Numbered from the stretch's first letter, positions 11,316 through 23,590 are shown. The stretch: 64,000 nucleotides of DNA from Diadema setosum (GCA_033980235.1 CM067068.1:32893046-32957045), one strand, 5' to 3'. Notes: generated by a model not told the origin, from the sequence alone. Made by a program: numbers and translations.

Positions 11316-12477
11316 TATTTAAAAGCGGAATTGACGGCCGGTGACAAATGAATGGGGAGAAAGACAAAAAGAGATCCAACGCATGAGTAGACACAATATA
11401 TATTTTAATAATTATGTCAATGAGTACTTACATAATTCACATATTTTATGTAACTACATTATGTTTGTGCGTTCACATCATGCTATGAATTGTTATTCTG
11501 CTTGTTACGGGTGGATACGTCTCAGATTACACATTTGTACATTGCGATGATGTGAGCCTCTCGCATTAAAAAGAAAGCCAGATATCACGCACACTAGTCC
11601 ATTAACCTCTGTTTGATTGTTTTTGTGTATGGATTTGTGTATGTGGGGTGTACCTCTTTACATACTATCTTACAAGCTCGTTGGCATGTGTTCAGAACTA
11701 GATCTTATTTCGATAACAGTAGCTGTCCTCTGTATTTCAATTATCAATTTTGTCCCTAAAATTATTTCAAATGAATTTATAAATCAGAAATAAATGAATA
11801 ATTGACTTGAGAACAGATTCAAATGGACGATAGCAACGTAACACGAAACGTGCTTCCATCAGCGCATCTAGAGAAAATGCAATTAAATGTATAATATGAT
11901 AATCACTGATATAATAAAGAAAACTAGCGCACATTGTGAACGCGTCTCGAGTAATTTATTTGTCGTTATGTCAACTTGCTTGCAAGTTCTAATGGTGGTT
12001 AGACTGGCAAAGGCTGAGACGGAGAGAGAGAGAGAGAGAGAGAGAAGGATTTTGCAACGTTCATGCATTCAAGATATAACTTCCCACAACTTACACGTGG
12101 ATATTAAATCACCGATATTTGTTGTTGCTGTGATTTTTGAAGAGTTATTCTATTTTGAGTTTGGTGATGTGTACTTCATAAAATGTAACTTTTTATTACT
12201 TCGGCCGACATTTTTTTTTTTACTCCGCTGACAATTGCTCCGCCGACATTTTCTTCGAAGATACGGCATTTTCTCCCCTGGCAAGTGCTTCGTTGACTCT
12301 GCCGAAGATTAAATAGTCAATTGAATTCCAAGTGTTTATGATACAATGCATTTTGTGATTTCTTTATTTTTATTTCTTTGGGTCTGGCGACATGAAAATG
12401 TTATTCAGAAATCATTTGCACAATTACTGTTTCTTTCTTAATCAATGCTTCAAAAGAGATGGAATTAGAATACGGAA
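11316..12477. other. Lectin 3' flank with a (GA)n run
   Basis: It probably includes the lectin 3' untranslated region. A (GA)n microsatellite sits at about 12021-12045, and at 12200-12310 a few degenerate CCGACATTTT-type words recur. No gene is seen. Confidence 0.5.
11789..11794 (+). terminator. Candidate poly(A) signal of the lectin gene
   Basis: An AATAAA hexamer lies 474 bp after the lectin stop codon. A weaker ATTAAA at about 11566 is an alternative. Nothing in the sequence decides between them. Confidence 0.35.
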
Positions 12478-12826
12478 ATGTCTGAATACAGACGACGAGG
12501 AGCAGTAAAATCTGAGAACATGGCAAATTTTGTGTCAAACGTTGGGTAATTGCTGATTCACACATTTTCGCACACACATAAGACCTTGTCTAATGGCAAG
12601 ATAAACTTGTTTACTACGTATGATGAAATCTTTGAAGGCTTCCCGTGGTGGTAGAATGTTGAGTGGTGGAAGGCTTCACGGTGCGCCACGTATTCTTTCT
12701 GGAATATGTGAGTGGCCCTGAAAAGGGCCTACCCAATCCCGACGTTTCGGCAAGCATGTTCTAGCCGTTCTAAAGGGAAGCATGTTCTCGCCGTTCTCAA
12801 AGGAATGTGAACGCCCATTGTTTACT
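12478..12826. repeat. Local duplication, copy 2, first block
   Basis: Matches 9855-10170 and then skips to the end of the copy-1 palindrome; most of the right palindrome arm is missing. A short segment containing GCATGTTCTCGCCGTTCT is repeated at 12760-12805. It ends at TTTACTACAATT, the same point at which copy 1 continues directly into the second block. Confidence 0.75.
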
Positions 12827-13526
12827 ACAATTGTGACCCTGCACCTCAAAACAAACAAAAAGTCGCCAGACATGAATTTTTAGTTAAGACCATATTCTGA
12901 ACTAGCAGACCTTAAGCTTTAAAATTATGTATAACTCAAATCAAATGGACTCTCCTAACCTATCTTAATATTGGAAAGAAAGTACAGACTCAGAAAAAGT
13001 GTGAACTGAGAAAAGAGGCTCTGAAGTACAGTGTCTATTCAAGCCCTTAATCTTTACCAAACCGTGCTGGCTGTGCGATGAATAGGACAAAAAACAGGAA
13101 GTAAACCACCAGAGTAACAACAATGAAGGAATTATCATATTAAACTGAAATTAAGCATGCCTCATCAACACATTCTGTCCATACTTAATGCCAACTTTCA
13201 AAGCAGTAGCACTATCCTTTCAAAAGTTATTAGAGTTGAAAGTGAAGAGTGTGGACAAGGTTTTTCAGAAATGAAAAAGGGATTCTAAAGACACACCTAA
13301 TCAAACTATTCTACCAAAATTGTTCGAGATAAACTGCTAAAACAACACACTTTCCTGCCCGTTTTATGATACCAAATTTTAGCATAATGTAAAAGAAGAC
13401 CCGCTCTTTCAGAAAATATGAAAAAGTCAAATTCGGCTAGGTTGACCCATTTCACTTATTTTCAGTCCTCACGCAAAATCAGTGTGTGCGACTTTATGTT
13501 CGTTTTTTTGTTTTTGTTTTTTGTTT
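12827..13526. mobile_element. About 700-bp insertion splitting duplication copy 2
   Basis: This sequence is absent from copy 1, where the flanking blocks are joined. Its left end, with AAACAAACAAAAAGTCGC, is loosely matched by the complement of GCGACTTTATGTTCG near the right end, suggesting imperfect terminal inverted repeats. There is no coding frame. Deletion from copy 1 is the alternative explanation. Confidence 0.45.
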
Positions 13527-13770
13527 TTGCTCTGGAATAGACTGCAAAAAAGTGAAATATTGAGATCACAGATGGCAATCATGGCAATTTAGATTTCTCG
13601 AATCTCCGTTTTGTTCTTCGTCTCCGCCTCGACCATGGGATCAAAGCAGTGAAGCATGTTAAAAATGTCTTTGTTGCACTTTTGGGATGCACAGGAGCAT
13701 GAATTGATTAACAATACGGTGAATGTCCTTGTGTAGTAGGTCCATGGCACATCTTCATCTTTGTTCGATA
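13527..13770. repeat. Local duplication, copy 2, second block
   Basis: Matches 10311-10552 at high identity, from CTCTGGAATAGACTGC to TTTGTTCGATAT. The similarity stops exactly where the next repeat element begins. Confidence 0.8.
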
Positions 13771-15045
13771 TAGTCCAGTCAAAATATGAAATGACCCACA
13801 ACTAATTGCAACAGAAACAATTCCACTTGCATTTGACCCGGAAGAGCTATCAAAATAACATATTTAAAGTTCCCTAAAATTCGAGTGGTGGATCAGTGTC
13901 TAATTTGCATAAATTCAAAATGGCCGCCATACAACCTATTTATGCCTATATCTGGGGATATATAACCCACAGAAAGTAAATTCCGGTGTCTAATCCTATG
14001 TTTTTTAGGTCAAGGAATACAATTATGTTATGTATAGCAACTTTCAAACATCCTTTTATATAGTTTTTGCATATATTTGCATATAATTACATGCAAAATG
14101 GCCGCCATATTGCCTGCGTAAGCCCGTATCTTCGTATATCATTAATGTAGTACACTCAGGAATAAGTCGCTATATATCTGGACATAAAACCCACAGAAAA
14201 TAGATTCTGGTGTCTAAACCTATAGCTGTTTTTTAGGTCAGGGAATACAATTATGATATAAGCAGTAACTTTCAAACTTCCCTTTATACAGTTTTTTGCA
14301 TATTTGCATTCAATTAAATGCAAAATTACCGCCGTAGTGCCACTACAGGCTTATATTTCTATCTGTAAAAGGTACCTAGTGATGGTGTCTGTGGTCGTAA
14401 TTTTACTGCTGAGAATCACTGATGTAGAATACGTTCCACTCAGGAATAGTTACCTATATTTCACTAAAAAATTGCATATATTTATGCATAAATCTATTCA
14501 AATTACTACCGTGAATATGATTTCAGATATACGAATGCAAGCTGCAGAACGTTAATTGTACTGTAATGTCTCATCCAAGATATCAAGGGAAAATTGTTAT
14601 AATACCATTTAAAACCTTGATGATTATCCTACTCCTAGTGTGTATATTCTTGCATTTATCAAAAGTATTGTATTATATTGTACTCACATTTTCTTGAGAT
14701 ACAGCCTCAAAACAGAAAACAACTGTAAGTAGCATCGAATAGAACATACCTTTATTTAACTGTAAATTCAACTTATCTTCCAAAGTGTGCTCAATAGGTA
14801 CACAAATATTAAAGTCTCAAATTATGTAGTAGGAATCGTTAAAATATTTCATGATTGCATGATATTTAATGTATTATGTTTTGTAATTTGCCCTCATGTT
14901 TACTGCTTATTACTTGTGTCTATGTTGCAATTCTTTATTCCTTCTCTCTTTTTTTTTGCCAAAGGGGGGGGGGGGGGGGGATATCATCAAGTTCATGATT
15001 ATCCATAAGCTACTCTACAAAAGTTTCATGAGTTTGGACATATCT
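13771..15045 (+). mobile_element. Unclassified repeat, copy A (ends AGTCCAGTCAAAATA)
   Basis: An inverted copy lies at about 27519-28339. Copy A starts AGTCCAGTCAAAATATGAAA and contains three degenerate internal units, near 13910, 14095 and 14315, each with a TTGCAT...TGCAAAATGGCCGCC-type core. The last segment matching the other copy is around 15003-15045 (AAGCTACTCTACAAAAG). About 475 bp at 14520-15000, including a G run at 14967-14980, is absent from copy B. Short open frames are shared between the copies only because the DNA is shared. Confidence 0.7.
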
Positions 15046-15354
15046 CATATGGCTTTCAAAGTGTGCTTACGGTGCACAAAAATTGGTCTTAAATCATTCA
15101 GCAGGGTTTTTTTCAAACATTTTTTTTCTTACCTGCGATGATTTACATCCATGTTTAGTTGATACTTGTATCCTTTGTTGCAAAACTTTTGGTAAAGGCA
15201 TGTTTATCAATGAGCAACATATGACCGTGATAATTTGTATGGAAGTGGATTTTGTCATATTCTTGCACGGTTTCACCCAGTGACTCACTGAAAATGTAAA
15301 ACATTGTGATTTACAGCCAGATACAAAGAAAAAGAAAAAAGAAAAGGAAATGCC

Positions 15355-15817
15355 TTAAAGGAGACCTCCGGATGACTTTCAGATTTTTGCATTTGAATAA
15401 CTATTAGTTATACAGAGGACAGAGTTTCAGAATTTATGATAACTGGGTTGAAGAATAAGAATATTTTCAAAATTTAGAACAAATTGAAATGAACAAGGAT
15501 GATGACATGGTAGAGTCACCATAAGAATGCTTTAATTGGGGCTCAAGGAAGCAGAACAAAAGAAGAAGGCATGCATAGATTATACACAGGTGAACTCGCA
15601 AGCAAGTGGTATTGTAATGGAATTACACTGCTACATTTCTGAAATATGTGAACCTCCAATGTCATCATCCTTGTTCAGTGTAATTTATTTAAGGTCTTTC
15701 AAAGTATTGTTTCTCTGATCAAGAACCACAATAAATTCCACAAATCTATACATGGAGTTGTCGATTTATGTACTACATGATGTGAAATTATGAAAATCGT
15801 CTGGAATGTCCCTTTAA
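15355..15817. mobile_element. TTAA-flanked MITE
   Basis: It starts TTAAAGGAGACCTCCGGATG and ends with the complement-like GTCTGGAATGTCCCTTTAA, so imperfect inverted repeats of about 25 bp are bounded by TTAA on both sides. TTAA targets are typical of Kolobok and piggyBac elements; the AGG start does not fit piggyBac. No coding frame. Confidence 0.7.
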
Positions 15818-17323
15818 CAGTTCTATTACTAGTACTCTGGATTCATCAGTCGATCAATACAAACAGCATCCTTCTCATTGGCTTCAAGCTCATGCAACAC
15901 ATATACATTCTTATCAGTCTTACTTTTACCATTTTTCGTGTTGTATCTGCAGCTTTATTAAAAGAAATGTTTCCTATTGCATTGAGGCTTCGCACTAATA
16001 ACATTTTCACCAACACACAGTTGTTGTTTTTTAGAAATGCGAGCAGCATGAAGGCTGAATTCAATTTTGCTGGCGAAAAAGCAGTCTTAAGTCAGATAAA
16101 AAAGAAAATACATAACATCATTTTCTGTTCCTAACCCTTCCAAAAGGTCCCTTCCCTCCACCTCGGTAGAAGCTTTTCTTCAAGTTAAACAGTGGAAGGG
16201 AAATGACATACAATCATTGGAATTGGGACGATTTGAGGAAGATGTTTAATCAAAAAATCAAATATGTTCTGATCACTACAGACAAAGCTGCAGCTATTAA
16301 GGAACTCCTGAAGAAAGTCTGATGCAACTGCAAGACAGGATGTTAGCAACTGGCAGTGTATAGTTGCAGGGCAAGCAGATTTGACTGCACACAACCCATA
16401 CCAGTGTCAGATGCGGGCCATATATCAGACACTTGTAATGTTGTATTTCTAAAATATGTGAGGAGTGAGATTATGCTGTTCTATTTGGTGACTAGGAATA
16501 AGAAGCATTCTCGAAAGACATCGACACAGTTTGCAACAAACGTGAGACTTACCACGCTTCAGTATGAAATGGAGCCGAGATCCTGTTTGCTTTAAATTAA
16601 TCAACTGCAATTTCACACCATCCTAGTCCAGAATTTGTGGTAAACACATAAAACACTGTGAGTGTAAGCTATACTCGTTTTTCACTTTTATCATTGATCT
16701 CTATTTTGAGAGATCACATTACATACCTTAGTATCTGTATTATCACAAGCTAGAAAATGAAAATAATGTACAGGAAACGAAAGAAAGTTTTCTTGAAATC
16801 AAGTGACTTTGATCCATTAGATTTTAAACTCATCTTAGCCAAAGGTTCAAGACAGCAAAAAAAGTTCAAGCTAATATTGCAAATAGCCATCATTTATATT
16901 CTACTGTCCGGTCGTCGGTCATGCATACATTTTCAAAAACCATTTCCAGGTTCTCTTTAAAAAACCCATGTAATGACAGATTTTCAACAAACTTGGCAAG
17001 TAGCATCCCAAGGATGATAGACATTCAAGGTGTTCAAATAGACACCATGTCCAAAAGGTCCCAGAACCCCGAAATTAAGGAATCTATTATAAAAAAAAAA
17101 ACTCCCCTCACACACATACACCCTCACACACACAAGCACACACACACACAAAAGTAGAACCAAGTGTAACAGAGCTAGGTATAATGTACAAAGTTGAATA
17201 TCTTGGAGATTGCATATAGATTTAAGTTTACTTTCGCAGTTTAACTGTTTTCGAAATATTACACATTGTATATATGTATATTTATGATACTTGTAATCCA
17301 TGTGTTGGTACCAGTACAGAAAA
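15818..17323. other. Unassigned sequence, possible protein relic on the minus strand
   Basis: Minus-strand translations between 16400 and 15840 include stretches that look protein-like (for example VLHELEANEKDAVCIDRLM), but they are broken by stops and match nothing I recognise. A (CA)n run is at about 17104-17152. No gene is called. Confidence 0.3.
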
Positions 17324-17515
17324 GATGACGAATTAGGGTGGTAATGCATTTCAGTCCAACAGTGCTATTTATTCAGACCAAATTTTCGACGAAAACATTC
17401 GTCTTTCTTCACAATTTATTGTCGATCCTGAGGAAGACGACTGTATCCGTCGAAAATTTGGTCTGAATAAATAGCACTGTTGAACTGAAATGCATTACCA
17501 CCATATTTCGTCATC
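17324..17515. repeat. Inverted repeat with arms of about 68 bp
   Basis: The left arm at 17324-17391 and the right arm at 17449-17515 are reverse complements, running from GATGACGAA at one end to TTTTCGACG at the loop. The right arm contains the phrase CCTGAGGAAGACGACTG...GTCGAAAATTTGGTC. I associate such wording with 3' ends of retroelements, but the family is not proven. Confidence 0.75.
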
Positions 17516-17646
<131 letters not shown>

Positions 17647-18350
17647 TCCTCCACCCCAGGCCACAGGATGCCCAAAGGCACCTTAAATATTACTTATAGG
17701 TGCGGACGCATTGGGGCTGGGACCAAATTATTGGGGGCCACTTTTGATTTTTCATTTCATTTCATTTCATTTTTATTTCATTTCCGGCCAAAACATACAA
17801 TATGACAATTTCATACAAGCAAATTAAGTACAATGTAACTATTACATTTCCAAATGAAATTTAGATACACGTCATTTGTTTACATGACTCAATAAACATA
17901 CTAGTTGAAAAAGTACATGGGCAAAATGTGACTGAATCATAAGAAAGAAAGAAAAGGTCGGAAATGGAGGGGACTGCTAAAAAGCCAAGCTTGTAGAATG
18001 CAGTCCCCTCGTGAGTCGTGAAAATTATAGTAATAATGCAACAAGACAATTTGACATAGTCCTCGGGAAACAGAGAATAAAACAAGTACGCACACAAAAC
18101 GCACACACAGACAAAAACAAAGCTGCTCTCCCACATACGCGTGGAAAGAATAAATAGGAGGTCAAGGGCCAGAGGGGGACAGGAAGACAGAAGAAGAGAG
18201 AGAAAAGGACAAAGGAGGAAGAGTTCAAGGGTCAACGCCAGGGCACATGAGACTTTGGTCTTACCAAGAAGTGGACTATCTATAAGTAATATATATAACA
18301 GTTATGAAATAGATTGAACAAAGTAAAGACTTTAACAGCAAAGAAATCAG

Positions 18351-20726
18351 TTAGCAACTTTCGAAATGCAAATCCCCAGTGATATAAGAATTGATAAACA
18401 TTTTCTTTAATTTCAAAGTAAAAGTGTTAAAACTTAGAGATTCTTTTATGCTGCTGTCAAGGGAGTTCCAAAATTTAGGTCCAGCGGAGGAGAATATAGA
18501 CTTTGCAAAAATCGTCCTAGAGAGTGGTAAATGGAATTCATTGATTTGTCTCGTGGGGTATGAATGTACAGTTTTATTTTGAATAAACATGGAATCAAAC
18601 GCAAAAGGAAGGGAATTATTTATCAATTTGTACATAAACTGACCTAAATTCAAACAATACAAATCCTTAATTTTTAAAATATTATTTTGATAAAACAAAT
18701 CGTTTGTATGACATCTCCACGACTCTCTACAAATAATACGAAGAGCTTTTTTCTGCAATAATAATATTCTTTCTAGATACGAGGAGTAAGTGTTGCCCCA
18801 GGCGAGAATGCCATAGTTCAGATAGGGTAAAATTAAAGATGAATATAACATTAATAAAACATTTTGGGGAAAATAAAATTTAACTTTATTGATTACGCCG
18901 ACATTTCTAGAAATTGTACGGCAAATTGAATCAATATGCAAATTCCAAGTGAGCTTATTATCAAGGATCAAACCTAAAAATCGAATTGAAGAAACTTCTT
19001 CTACAACTACATTATCCAAATAAATGTTCTGAGATAACTTTTCCAAAGAATTACTAAAAAGCATACATTTAGTTTTTTGAAAATTAATTGATAATTTGTT
19101 GGCTCTAGTCCAGTTAAGTAACTTTTTTATCTCAATATTCATAGTATCAATCAATAAGACAGGATCAGAACTAGAAAAGAACACATTTGTATCATCAGCA
19201 AATAATAGAAAGGAAAGAATACTTGATGAATGTTCAATATCATTGATGTAAAGAACAAATAAAAGTGGACCAAGTAAACTCCCTTGCGGTACACCACAAG
19301 TGATATCATGCATAAGAGATTTATGACCATTAATATAAACAAATTGTTTGCGATTAGTAAGGTAGCTCCTGAACCACTCCAAGGCCATGCCTCGAATACC
19401 ATAATGGGATAATTTGTAAAGGAGTATTTTGTGATCAATGGTATCGAAGGCCTTGGAGAAGTCCAGGAACACACCTATAGTATGATGAAATTTATCGATG
19501 GCTTTGGAGACTTTATCTAAGAAAGTAAGGACTACATGAGATGTGTTGTGTTCTTGCCGGAAACCAAACTGATTATTAGAAATAATGTTATGCTTATTAA
19601 GAAAATCCAAAAGTCTAAAATGTACAACTTTTTCCAGTAATTTAGAGATAGTGGATAACAAAGATATTGGTCTATAATTACTGATGTCTTCCCTATCCCC
19701 TTTCTTAAAAATAGGAATAACCTTAGATACTTTCATAGCCTCGGGGACAACGCCCTTACTTAAAGACAAATTAAACACATGAACCAAAGGGTCAACAACA
19801 AACTCTATGATATTTTTTAAAAGAACATTATCAATATTATCATAACCAACACTTTTTTTACTCTTTAAATTCCGAACTATATCAATTAGTTCGTTCCGGT
19901 GAGTGGGAGCAAAAAAACAGGAGCTGGGATTAGGCGTTTGTAAAAAATCAACAAATAACTTTTGAGATTTAGGAATCTTTTTAGCAAAATTATTTCCTAT
20001 CTGTGAAAAATATTGATTAAAAACATCAGCTATAAACCTTGAATCAACAATTGTAAGATCATTATGTTTGATTGTAGTAATACGGGATGTTTCTTTGTTT
20101 CTATTAATGGCCGAATCAATAACTTTCCAAGTATTTTGGATATTATGTTTAAAATAATGTATCTGATCACTGAAATATTTTCGTTTTGCACAACGCAAAA
20201 TTTGAGTAAGAACATTCTTATATGAAATATATTTATGACGAGATTCCTCAGTACGTTTGATTTTATCAGCGTAATACAAATTATTTTTTCGGTTGATTGA
20301 CCGCAACAAGGACTTGGATATCCACGGGAGTCTAGGGAATCTTTTGTAATTACTATTATTTTTCTTAACTAAAGGAACATACTTATCTAAAAGTAAATTC
20401 AATTTTCTCATGAATAAATCATAAGCATAATTTGGGTCCTCAGCATCATATACCTCAGACCAATCTATGGCATTAAAACCATCTTGCAACCTAGCTATAT
20501 TATCGGGAGTAACTTTTCGAAAATACACTACAGAAGAATTCAAATTACGTTTGCGATTAACTGGAATATGAGTAAATATGGGGTAATGGTCGGACAAATC
20601 TGATAAAACAATGCCAGAAAAGGGTAATGGGTTAATATTGCAGAATATATTATCAATAAGTGTTGCTGAATGATTAGTTACTCTAGTTGGCTTTGTTATA
20701 AGGGGTAAAAAAGATGAGGACATCAT
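18351..20726 (-). CDS. LINE endonuclease C-terminus and reverse transcriptase
   Basis: A 791-residue open frame. Its first 50 residues complete the endonuclease, with the SDHYPIF box near residue 45. The RT follows with motifs in order: NYRPISLL at about 350, GFRQEHNTSH at about 390, FLDFSKAFDTIDH at about 420, GVPQGSLLGPLLF at about 478 and the catalytic FADD at about 507, all intact. The C-terminal tail shows the LERILLLQKKALRI region seen in CR1/Jockey-superfamily proteins. The protein would copy the element's RNA at a nicked target. It is in the same frame as the endonuclease block at 20766-21476 and separated from it by one TAG. Confidence 0.9.
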   Translation of the reverse strand: MMSSSFLPLITKPTRVTNHSATLIDNIFCNINPLPFSGIVLSDLSDHYPIFTHIPVNRKRNLNSSVVYFRKVTPDNIARLQDGFNAIDWSEVYDAEDPNYAYDLFMRKLNLLLDKYVPLVKKNNSNYKRFPRLPWISKSLLRSINRKNNLYYADKIKRTEESRHKYISYKNVLTQILRCAKRKYFSDQIHYFKHNIQNTWKVIDSAINRNKETSRITTIKHNDLTIVDSRFIADVFNQYFSQIGNNFAKKIPKSQKLFVDFLQTPNPSSCFFAPTHRNELIDIVRNLKSKKSVGYDNIDNVLLKNIIEFVVDPLVHVFNLSLSKGVVPEAMKVSKVIPIFKKGDREDISNYRPISLLSTISKLLEKVVHFRLLDFLNKHNIISNNQFGFRQEHNTSHVVLTFLDKVSKAIDKFHHTIGVFLDFSKAFDTIDHKILLYKLSHYGIRGMALEWFRSYLTNRKQFVYINGHKSLMHDITCGVPQGSLLGPLLFVLYINDIEHSSSILSFLLFADDTNVFFSSSDPVLLIDTMNIEIKKLLNWTRANKLSINFQKTKCMLFSNSLEKLSQNIYLDNVVVEEVSSIRFLGLILDNKLTWNLHIDSICRTISRNVGVINKVKFYFPQNVLLMLYSSLILPYLNYGILAWGNTYSSYLERILLLQKKALRIICRESWRCHTNDLFYQNNILKIKDLYCLNLGQFMYKLINNSLPFAFDSMFIQNKTVHSYPTRQINEFHLPLSRTIFAKSIFSSAGPKFWNSLDSSIKESLSFNTFTLKLKKMFINSYITGDLHFESC

Positions 20727-20765
20727 AATATCTAATAAATTCTGAGCAGAATTTAATGTCTGAAA

Positions 20766-21476
20766 CTAAGATAAATCTACGTTAAAATCTCCCATAATAT
20801 AACAATCTTTATTGTTAAAAATTGGATTTTGCAATAACGATTGCAGATAAGTAAAGAAATCTTGAACCTCAGAATTCGGAGGTCGGTACATGACTAATAC
20901 AAGTATATTCCTAGAACCAGGCACGTTAATTTCAATAAAGAGTGATTCTACAGCTTCACTCATGCAGTTCAATCCACTATGAATAATATAATCAAGGTTT
21001 TGCTTTATATACAGGGCAACTCCTCCGCCTTTCTTGTGCTGACGACTGTTTTCTATAAAGTCATACCCGGGAAGAGAGAACGTAGGCATAGAAGTCGGAC
21101 TGATCCATGTTTCACTCAGACCAATTACAGAGAAAGATGATTTATGAATGTCATTCATGAAACAGCAAAAATTATCAAAATTACGATTCAAACTCCTTAT
21201 ATTGAGTTGCATCAACGAAAAACTTTGAGTTATTTCAGTTAAAGCATTGAATTGATTGATTGTAAAATATTCAGAACTAAGATATTGTTCATTATTATCT
21301 TCACCAAAATTTATACTTTTAGTATGAGAATTAAAATCATAGTTTGCACAGAAACGTTTACTGTAGGATTCATTTGTTTCATGAGTTACCGAACCATGAT
21401 TAAACATATCAAAAAAATCATCATTGTTTAGAGAGTGATAAGGAAAATTCACAACCTGAGTCGTACTATCCATCAT
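20766..21476 (-). CDS. LINE AP-endonuclease domain, ends at an in-frame TAG
   Basis: 236 residues. After about 85 poorly conserved residues the endonuclease motifs appear: LMQLNIRSLN, GLSETW (catalytic Glu), GGGVALYIK, MYRPPN and GDFNVDLS. The TAG at 20766-20768 follows GDFNVDLS directly. The next 13 codons lead in frame to the ATG at 20726, so the two open frames are one gene of about 1,040 codons with a single nonsense codon. Whether the TAG is a recent mutation, a sequencing error or is read through cannot be told here. Confidence 0.9.
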   Translation of the reverse strand: MMDSTTQVVNFPYHSLNNDDFFDMFNHGSVTHETNESYSKRFCANYDFNSHTKSINFGEDNNEQYLSSEYFTINQFNALTEITQSFSLMQLNIRSLNRNFDNFCCFMNDIHKSSFSVIGLSETWISPTSMPTFSLPGYDFIENSRQHKKGGGVALYIKQNLDYIIHSGLNCMSEAVESLFIEINVPGSRNILVLVMYRPPNSEVQDFFTYLQSLLQNPIFNNKDCYIMGDFNVDLS

Positions 21477-22049
21477 AAATAGATGGCATTACCATATTCA
21501 TTGATGGTAAGAACAAGAGTGCATTCAGGTGTATGAGGCAAAGACCCAGAGGGAAGTGCAGGAGGAACAGGGGCAGAAGTGTAAGTAATATACGGATTGC
21601 AGGAGAGCGGCGCATTGACATTTTAAACTCGCAAGACAATATGACTAGACAAACACACGAAAAAAATAAACGAAACAAGGAATACATTTTACACTTTGGT
21701 ACAAATATTGAAGGAGTAGAAGCAAGCTACACACTCGACATTTAAGGAACTGCCGCCACTCGTTAAAATTGATGAGTGTCTGGAGGGTACAAATGCAGTG
21801 GAATACACTGGAATGTAATGTAAGCACTGTGATACAATACTCAAATCTGCGACTTACAAGTAAGATATCCCGCATTTCCAACACAATGTCTCAATGTTAT
21901 AGTTTGCATCAAAAAATACATCTTTTCCAAATTATATCTGTTATCAAACATGTCAAATAAACTTCATTAATAAACAACCTTTCGTTTAGTTTGTTATATC
22001 CAACAACAACATCTAAGACAACGATTCTTGTAAAGACTCTTATAACAGT
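21477..22049. other. LINE 5' flank or 5' UTR
   Basis: No protein-like frame on either strand. It lies between the LINE coding region and the degenerate repeat array and may be the 5' UTR of the LINE. Confidence 0.4.
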
Positions 22050-23558
22050 ATGCATACCAGTAGAGTATCATAACATACAGGTTGACTTTAGCTCAGGCGA
22101 TCAGACGGTTGGTGTCAAACATTGTATTCCTACTATTCATCATTAGGGATTTAGTTAGAGTGAATGGAAAAAAGAGCCTAGATTGAGATCTACATACCGC
22201 CTCAAGCTATCCAAAACCATAGAAATTTACTAAATGTTGTATAATAACTGCGGAGCAATATTAAAATGTGGGTACAAAAAAGAAGAAGAAAAAACACGAC
22301 ACAAATAAGGATACCGAAGCTGACACAACAGACAGCCAACTTGCTATATACACGTATTCAATAGCAAATAGAAGCAATATACATGTACAATATCATAACG
22401 TACAAACTGGCTTTAGCTTGAACGATGGGTGTCAAACATATTCCAACTATTCATAACTCTCATTAAGCATTTGATTTGTGATTTAGGGTGGAAAAGATAA
22501 GGCACCCAGTTGGTTACCTGCATATCGCCTCAAACTATCTGAACCGTCTAAACCATAGAAGTTAACTGACTGCTGTATATCATCTGCAATGTTGAAATGT
22601 GGGTACAAAATAAAGATGCAACTGCCTCTACACACACTCCCGTTAATAAAGGTACTGTAGCTGACTGCAGAAAGCCATCTTGCTATAAATAGTTCAAACT
22701 CAAATATTTGGAGTAATTTAAAATTATCAGTTATAACCCTGACAATATAACAAGCTCACAGATATAAAGCAAATTGTGTTTATACGATATGATTTAAAGA
22801 CAGTGCCAAAGTAGGTTGTCCCAGTGACAGTGCGCCAGGAAAGAAGACTACCCAGGTGGGGCTATCAATCAATCAGATCATTTCAGTGTATAACCAAATC
22901 ATGAATAGAAGGAAAACTTAACAACAAAAGATAGAATAGCTGTCCTTTATACCTCAAAAGTATAAAAGAGGTCATGGATAACATTGGGCGATGTACTACA
23001 GATCATAGATGAGTACAAGACGGCATTTAAGACCTTAAACACTTGCACAGAAAAGAAATGTACATTATCATAACTTATAAATGTACAATTTACAATTGGT
23101 GTATATTCAATGGATGCATAAACTGATTGTGACATTCGTCAAGCATATTATAAGAGAAAACAAAATCGGCAAATGTGAAGCATGTGGCACAAATGTACTA
23201 GGCACAAATGTACTACACATCCCCTCAAGCTGTCCGATATGGCAACGGAATAAACCGAATAATGAAAACACCAACTGATATTCGAAACAGTTATTGCGAT
23301 GCAGGTAAAAATATGGAAACAACTCGTATGGTTTTAGCACTTGTTTCCGTATGTACACCAGTGACAGATAGAAAGTTGCTCATATTTGAACTGCAGGTGC
23401 ACTAATTATTGTCAACAAATGGATCGATTCGGAAAACGAATCACAGACAGGCGCTTACTGAAGGTCTACATGCATACAATATGATATGTAACTGAAAGCA
23501 TGCACCGTGTTATCAATTTCACAGCTCCAAATTTTAGGTCAAAATATAATTAAGAAAA

Positions 23559-23590
<32 letters not shown>

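Larger units (their letters stand above)
17749..21476 (-). mobile_element. Near-full-length CR1-like LINE
   Basis: Read on the minus strand, the element has an endonuclease-RT frame from 21476 to 18351 and a 3' UTR of about 600 bp. It ends in a short ATGAAATGAAATGAAA-type tail at 17749, typical of CR1/L2-group elements. A 5'-truncated relative is at 28340-28396 plus 35343-36212. The 5' boundary is unknown; no ORF1 belonging to it was identified. Confidence 0.9.

Noticed and set aside
15846..16394. Possible minus-strand gene upstream of the LINE
   Set aside because: Some translated stretches look protein-like but stops and frame changes interrupt them and no domain is recognised.
17410..17465. 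Hammerhead-ribozyme-like core (CTGAGGA ... GTCGAAA)
   Set aside because: CTGANGA and GAAA are present, but an extra A next to the conserved A9 breaks the base of stem II and there is no convincing stem I. I do not call a ribozyme.
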